From assembly GCF_900105335.1 (NCBI RefSeq), contig NZ_LT629770.1:2976001-3040000 (forward strand): DNA of 64,000 nucleotides, in the 5' to 3' direction. Under the pieces are notes generated by a model. That model saw nothing but the letters and a program-made list of their open reading frames with translations. It did no database searches and had not been told where the DNA came from. How positions within the stretch are numbered: position 1 is the stretch's first letter; every line of letters begins with the position of its first letter. The position numbers were made by a program, and so were the translations under genes. This stretch comes from Microbacterium paraoxydans (lineage in GTDB: Bacteria; Actinomycetota; Actinomycetes; Actinomycetales; Microbacteriaceae). This document shows, one piece after another, positions 59,301 through 64,000 of this stretch.

Positions 59301-59870
59301 GGAGTCGGCTTCGACCTGTACCTCCGCATGATCGGCGAGGCCGTCGCGACCTTCCGCGGCGAGGAGGTCGAGACCGGGCAGGAGCTCCGCCTCGAGCTGC
59401 CGCTCGATGCCCGCATCCCCGAGGACTACATCGACAGCGAGCGCCTCCGGCTCGAGGCGTACCAGAAGCTCTCCGCCGCCTCGGCCGCGACCGCGAAGGA
59501 CGACGCCATCGATCTCGTGGTGGAGGAGCTCGTCGACCGGTACGGCACGCCGCCGGAGGAGGTCACCGGACTCGTGTCGATCGCGCGACTGCGGCGCCGG
59601 GCGGCCAGGGCCGGGCTCACCGACGTCGTGGCCATGGGGTCGAACCTGCGCCTCGCGCCCGCCCGCCTCGAGGACTCCATCAAGGTCCGGCTGCAGCGGC
59701 TGTATCCGAAGGCGAAGCTCGTCTCCGGCGGGGAGGCCCTGGTCGTGCCGATGCCCACGGTGCCCGCGGCGGTCGGGGTGGGCGTGGAGCCGCTTCCCGA
59801 CGCGGAGCTGCTCGCCTGGGTCGACCAGCTGTTCACCGCCATCTTCCCCGAGCCCGCCAAGCCCGAATGA
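56304..59870 (+). CDS. mfd: Transcription-repair coupling factor Mfd
   Basis: An 1188-residue Mfd translocase, which removes RNA polymerase stalled at DNA damage and recruits UvrA. The N-terminal UvrB-like module (to about residue 340) is followed by the RNA polymerase-interaction domain (GDFVVHATHGIGRF near 500), the RecG-like motor with SGDVGFGKTEVA (Walker A near 658) and DEEQRFGVEHK (near 760), and the C-terminal TRCF domain from about 1010. GTG 56304 lies 6 bases after TAGGCT (56292-56297). Length is normal. Confidence 0.97.
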   Translation: MTVPGILRALEEASLYRDALAWAHTDADLGLVDGLDAPVLAGLLAKRAAAGHPAALLAVVPTGRRAESVAQALETYVPDAEVLTFPAWETLPHERLSPSPDTVGLRLQTLRRIAEWSGERPLVVVASVRAALQPIAGNLGDIVPLELAVGSRGNELDHVAEQLVERAYSRVDMVSRRGEFAVRGGILDVFPPTSEHPYRVEFFGDEIDQIRAFSVADQRSLPGDVPRVDLPPSRELLLTAEVRERARALIGGFPAISGMLEKMAEGIPVEGMESLLPAVAGPLKSLVEYLPEGAATAVIDPERSTARALTLGETNREFLDAAWSAATSGASAPIDLGAGDFLTIADLREVVRDRGGVWWRLSPFGIGDATAESVEAATVIPSFHGNVDGAIAFVDAKVADGWRVVVLATGLGLVDRARDVLSDRGIAARVVETIADAPDPGVATLTVGGVEAGFQVPEAKLAVLTDNEFYGRTIGGDQRVVKKLASRRKNVVDPLQLKQGDFVVHATHGIGRFVEMTQREVSTGGRNAAKSVRDYLVLEYAPSKRGYPGDKLYVPTDQLDLLSKYVGGEAPTLSKMGGSDWAQAKGKARKAVRDIAVELVKLYSARMSAKGYAFGPDTPWQRELEEAFPFAETQDQLQTIDEIKADMERPIPMDRLLSGDVGFGKTEVAVRAAFKAIQDGKQVAMLVPTTLLVKQHLETFTERFAGFPVKVRPLSRFQTDKEARLTLQGLLDGSVDMVIGTHRILTEQVLFKDLGLMIIDEEQRFGVEHKDALKKMKTNVDILAMSATPIPRTLEMAVTGIREMSTLATPPEDRHPILSFVGPRSDKQIAAAIRREILREGQVFFVHNRVQSIQRVAAELAELVPEARIAVAHGQMGEHALEQVVDDFWERKFDVLVSTTIIETGLDISNANTIIIDRADKYGLSQLHQLRGRVGRGRERAYAYFLYDDMKPLSETAADRLQTIAVNNDLGSGMQVALKDLELRGAGNLLGAEQAGHIAGVGFDLYLRMIGEAVATFRGEEVETGQELRLELPLDARIPEDYIDSERLRLEAYQKLSAASAATAKDDAIDLVVEELVDRYGTPPEEVTGLVSIARLRRRAARAGLTDVVAMGSNLRLAPARLEDSIKVRLQRLYPKAKLVSGGEALVVPMPTVPAAVGVGVEPLPDAELLAWVDQLFTAIFPEPAKPE

Positions 59871-59893
59871 CCCGGCCCTGGGCGGTGGCCGCC

Positions 59894-59979
59894 GTGCACA
59901 ACTCCGGAGTCGGCGTACGACACGCCGTCGGGAGCGGCTCGGGGCCGGCGTGTCGGTGATGATCTCCGAAGTCGTGCAC
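59894..59979. repeat. Long imperfect palindrome between mfd and the next gene
   Basis: The arm GTGCACAACTCCGGAGTC...CACGCCG (59894-59927) pairs with CGGCGTG...CTCCGAAGTCGTGCAC (59946-59979); about 27 of 34 positions match. It lies 23 bases after the mfd stop and just before the next promoter, so it may terminate mfd. Confidence 0.7.
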
Positions 59980-59997
59980 GCCGCAGACGCCGCGGGC

Positions 59998-60003
59998 TAG
60001 TCT
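59998..60003 (+). promoter_or_regulatory. -10 box TAGTCT, leaderless spacing
   Basis: TAGTCT is followed by six bases (GGCCGC) and ATG 60010. It matches the spacing at 16668, 20100, 41981, 47203, 56160 and 56304. Confidence 0.65.
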
Positions 60004-60009
60004 GGCCGC

Positions 60010-60606
60010 ATGTTGTACGAGCACCTCGGGGCTCGCCCCCGCATCCACGACACCGCCGTCGTCGCTCCCACCGCCGTCATCTCCGGCGACGTGGAGCTCG
60101 GACCGGGCTGCCAGGTGCTGCACGGCGCCGTCATCACCGCGGAGGGCGGCCCGATCACCCTCGGCGCGCACGTCATCGTGATGGAGAACGCGCTGATCAG
60201 GGCGACTGCGGCCAACGCCGTCCACATCGGGGCGCACACCCTCGTCGGGACACTGGCCAGCATCGCCGGGGCGACCGTGGGCGAGGAGGTGTTCTTCGCG
60301 TCCGGAGCCCGGGTCTTCAACGGGGCGCTCGTCGGGGATCGCTGCGAGGTGCGGGTCAACGCGATCGTGCATCGCCGGGCCGTGCTGCCGTCGGGGACGG
60401 TGGTGCCGATCGGGTGGGTCGCGGTCGGCGATCCGGTGCAGCTGCTCTCACCCGACCAGGACGCCGAGATCGCGGCCGCACAGCCCGAGCTCGACTTCCC
60501 CGGACACGTCTTCGGCGTCGATCGGGACACTCCCGACCTCATGGTGCAGCTCACGGAGCGCTACGGCAGCTCCCTCGCGCGGCACGCCGACGACCGCCAG
60601 GTCTGA
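60010..60606 (+). CDS. Gamma-carbonic-anhydrase-like hexapeptide-repeat protein
   Basis: A 198-residue left-handed beta-helix protein made of hexapeptide turns (VVAPTAVISGDVELGPGCQV, ITLGAHVIVMENALI, VHIGAHTLVGTLASIAGATVGEE). It resembles gamma carbonic anhydrases and PaaY-like proteins, but the zinc His positions are not all clear. I see His in VHIGAHT and VLHGAV, but no confident third. It may be an inactive or acyltransferase-related member. A strong palindrome follows. Confidence 0.8.
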   Translation: MLYEHLGARPRIHDTAVVAPTAVISGDVELGPGCQVLHGAVITAEGGPITLGAHVIVMENALIRATAANAVHIGAHTLVGTLASIAGATVGEEVFFASGARVFNGALVGDRCEVRVNAIVHRRAVLPSGTVVPIGWVAVGDPVQLLSPDQDAEIAAAQPELDFPGHVFGVDRDTPDLMVQLTERYGSSLARHADDRQV

Positions 60607-60614
60607 CCCCGCCC

Positions 60615-60673
60615 TTCGAATCGCCCGAATGGTCCCATCTCGGCCGGATTTGGGACCATTCAGGCGATTCGAA
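60615..60673. terminator. 23-bp inverted repeat between convergent genes
   Basis: Arms 60615-60637 (begin TTCGAATCGCC, end GGTCCCA) and 60651-60673 match at 22 of 23 positions, loop 13. It is a very strong hairpin at the ends of two convergent genes and should stop transcription both ways. Confidence 0.85.
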
Positions 60674-60677
60674 CGGG

Positions 60678-62132
<1,455 letters not shown>

Positions 62133-62180
62133 CTAGCGTCGGCGACGCGGGCCTCCGCGCACGCGGCGGGAGGGCTCGGG

Positions 62181-64000
62181 TCACCCGGTGTTCTGCAGGC
62201 CGGCGGCGACCCCGCTGACGGACAGGAGGAGCAGGCGCTGCTGTTCGGCGTCGGCTCCCGAGCCCTCCGGCTGCTCCGGCGCCGACCGGAGCGCGCGGAG
62301 CGCCCGCAGCTGCAGGAGGGAGAGGGCGTCGACGTACGGGCTGCGCAGCTGGACCGCCCGCTGCAGCACGGGCTTGTTCTCCAGCAGTCCCTCGCCTCCC
62401 GTGAGGCGGATGACCCAGCGACGGGTGAGGGCGAGCTCGTCGAGCACCAGGGCGGCGAGGTCGTCGCGATCGCCGAGGGCGAGGTACTGCCGGGCGATGC
62501 GCTCGTCGGTCTTGGCGAGGCTCATCGCGACGTTGTCGACCATCGTGCGCAGCAGCGGCCACTCGCGGTAGGCCTCCGTGAGCAGTTCCTCGTCGCCGAC
62601 GGCCTCGAGCGCGGTGCCGAGTCCGAACCAGCCGGCGAGGTTGATCCGGGCCTGCGTCCACGCGAACACCCAGGGGATGGCCCTGAGGTCTTCCAGCGAC
62701 TCCACCGAGAGGCCGCGGCGGGCGGGACGCGAGCCGAGCGCGAGCAGACCGATCTCCTCCATCGGGGTCACGGTCGCGAACCACGGGGCGAAGCCCTCGG
62801 CCTTGACGAGCGCGAAGAACCGCTCGCGGGAGGCGGCGTCCATGGTCGCGGCGACATCGGCGTAGCGGGCGGCCGCGCGGCTCGTGCGCTCCTCGACCGT
62901 GGGGGAGGAGGCCAGCAGCGTCGCGGCGGCGACCTGGTCGATGTGCCGCATCGCGATCGCGGGCTCGCCGTAGCGGGCGAAGATGACCTCGCCCTGCTCG
63001 GTGAGCTTGAACCGACCGTCGACGGAGTGCGGGGGCTGCGCGAGGATCGCGGAGTTGGCGGGGCCGCCGCCACGGCCGAGCGCCCCGCCGCGGCCGTGGA
63101 AGAGGGTCAGCTCGATGCCGGACTCCTGCGCCCAGCGGGCGATCTTCTCCTGCGCCGTGTACAGCGCGAGGTTCGCGGCGACGGGCCCGACGTCCTTGGA
63201 GGAGTCGGAGTAGCCGAGCATGACCTCCAGCCGGTTGCCGGTCGCGGCCATCCGCTCGCGGAACTCCGGGAAGGTGACGGCCTCGGCGAGGATCCCCGGG
63301 GCCGCCTGGAGGTCGGCGAAGGTCTCGAACAGCGGCACGACGTCGAGCACCGGGGCGTCGTCGCCGAGCGCGTGACGGGCCAGCTCGTACACGTTCGCGA
63401 GGTCGGAGGCCGCCTGCGTGAAGGAGACGACGTAGCGACCCGCGGAGCGCAGTCCGCGGTCGCGCTGGATGTCCGCGATCGCGCGGAACACCTCCAGCAC
63501 CTCCTCGGTCTGCGTGCTGATCGGACCGCCGGCCTCGAGCTCGGCCAGGGCCTTCGCGTGCACCTGGGAGTGCTGACGGACTTCGAGCTCCGTGAGGTGG
63601 AAGCCGTAGGTCTCGACCTGCCAGATCAGATGCTGCACGCCGCCGAACGCGTGGCGGCGGGCTCCGGCGGCGACGAGGGAGGACTGCACGGCGCGCAGGT
63701 CCGCGAGCAGCTCCTCCGGACCCGTGTACCCCTCCTCGTCACCGCGCCGTGTGGCCGCCACGCGGCGGGCCATGACGAGGACGACCCGGCGGTGCGGCTC
63801 GTCAGGGGAGCGGGCCGCCAGCTCGTCGGCGACCGTCGGCTCCGCGGCGGTGAAACGCTCCCAGAGTGCGATGACCTCGGCGCTGGGCGGGGTGTCGTCC
63901 GCGGCGAGCGTGAGGGTGCGGCCGATCCGGTCGAGCGCCCGCTCGAGGCCGCGGAGCACGTGGTCGGAGGCGATCTGCGAGGCCTCACGGGTCACCGCGG
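62181..64000 (-). CDS. ppc: Phosphoenolpyruvate carboxylase, C-terminal part
   Basis: The last 606 or so codons of PEP carboxylase, which makes oxaloacetate from PEP and bicarbonate; the N-terminus lies beyond the right edge. Diagnostic blocks are GYSDSSKDVG, FHGRGGALGRGGGP with catalytic Arg residues, RFKLTEQGEVI, and the C-terminal QNTG that ends all enzymes of the class. No internal stop or frameshift. The neighbouring gdhA and, further away, pckG and gapB belong to the same metabolic crossroads. Confidence 0.96.
   Translation of the reverse strand, partial: AVTREASQIASDHVLRGLERALDRIGRTLTLAADDTPPSAEVIALWERFTAAEPTVADELAARSPDEPHRRVVLVMARRVAATRRGDEEGYTGPEELLADLRAVQSSLVAAGARRHAFGGVQHLIWQVETYGFHLTELEVRQHSQVHAKALAELEAGGPISTQTEEVLEVFRAIADIQRDRGLRSAGRYVVSFTQAASDLANVYELARHALGDDAPVLDVVPLFETFADLQAAPGILAEAVTFPEFRERMAATGNRLEVMLGYSDSSKDVGPVAANLALYTAQEKIARWAQESGIELTLFHGRGGALGRGGGPANSAILAQPPHSVDGRFKLTEQGEVIFARYGEPAIAMRHIDQVAAATLLASSPTVEERTSRAAARYADVAATMDAASRERFFALVKAEGFAPWFATVTPMEEIGLLALGSRPARRGLSVESLEDLRAIPWVFAWTQARINLAGWFGLGTALEAVGDEELLTEAYREWPLLRTMVDNVAMSLAKTDERIARQYLALGDRDDLAALVLDELALTRRWVIRLTGGEGLLENKPVLQRAVQLRSPYVDALSLLQLRALRALRSAPEQPEGSGADAEQQRLLLLSVSGVAAGLQNTG

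Overview
The window is very GC-rich DNA (by eye near 70 percent) with densely packed genes and strong third-position G/C. Gene content points to an actinobacterium, probably Microbacterium or a near relative in the Microbacteriaceae: a 480-residue GapB-type GAPDH, a RamB-like regulator beside GTP-type PEP carboxykinase, a ribD-ribE-ribBA-ribH operon, and many start codons only 6-7 bases after a TANNNT -10 box, as in leaderless actinobacterial genes. The genus is an inference. I saw no rRNA, tRNA, phage, insertion sequence or CRISPR array.

Layout. 0-12.5 kb: an amine/amino-acid type locus with two MoaF-family genes, an APC permease, two short-chain dehydrogenases, a HAD phosphatase, a branched-chain amino-acid type ABC importer (LivK, LivH, a fused LivM-LivG, LivF), a SnoaL-like protein and a FeaR-like AraC regulator. 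12.6-17.3 kb: a DUF998-like membrane protein, then a MurNAc/amino-sugar recycling set (RpiR regulator, BadF-type kinase, MurQ) and an SDR. 17.3-20.6 kb: copper amine oxidase TynA, a TetR regulator and a small membrane protein; similar palindromes lie upstream of tynA and between tetR and the membrane gene. 20.6-21.9 kb: a Bcr/CflA-type drug exporter.

21.9-37.7 kb is the most unusual part. Two HSL-type esterases, two aldo/keto-reductase-like proteins lacking the usual catalytic His, a zinc alcohol dehydrogenase, an SDR, a peptide-type ABC importer (with a fused permease-ATPase), a TetR regulator, another alpha/beta hydrolase, a methyltransferase-like protein and a YtcJ-type amidohydrolase are arranged in divergent units. 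Four of their promoter regions carry the same 16-bp palindrome, TTCYAC-N4-RTAGAM, usually overlapping a likely -10 box. This looks like one regulon for uptake and breakdown of an unidentified compound.

37.8-44 kb: central carbon metabolism (gapB, ramB-like, pckG) plus an AlkZ-like protein. 44-51 kb: an ABC exporter, a small HTH protein with twin 20-bp operators, a VapBC/FitAB-type toxin-antitoxin pair, a HAD phosphatase, a metabolite:proton symporter, a phosphodiesterase and two uncharacterised genes. 51-54.6 kb: the riboflavin operon behind an FMN riboswitch. 54.7-64 kb: Fpg/Nei glycosylase, GNAT, Mfd, a gamma-carbonic-anhydrase-like protein, glutamate dehydrogenase and the C-terminal part of PEP carboxylase.

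The intergenic DNA is rich in structured repeats of at least five kinds: a 23-bp element with core GAGCCTGTCGAAG (one copy lies in frame inside ribE), GGGATCAGAAACG hairpins (including a tandem array of about 207-bp units), GACCCACCCCCTT hairpins, nested GGTCTC-type palindromes beside a GTAGGGG tandem repeat, and long single palindromes between genes. All functions are read from sequence patterns; no database search was run.
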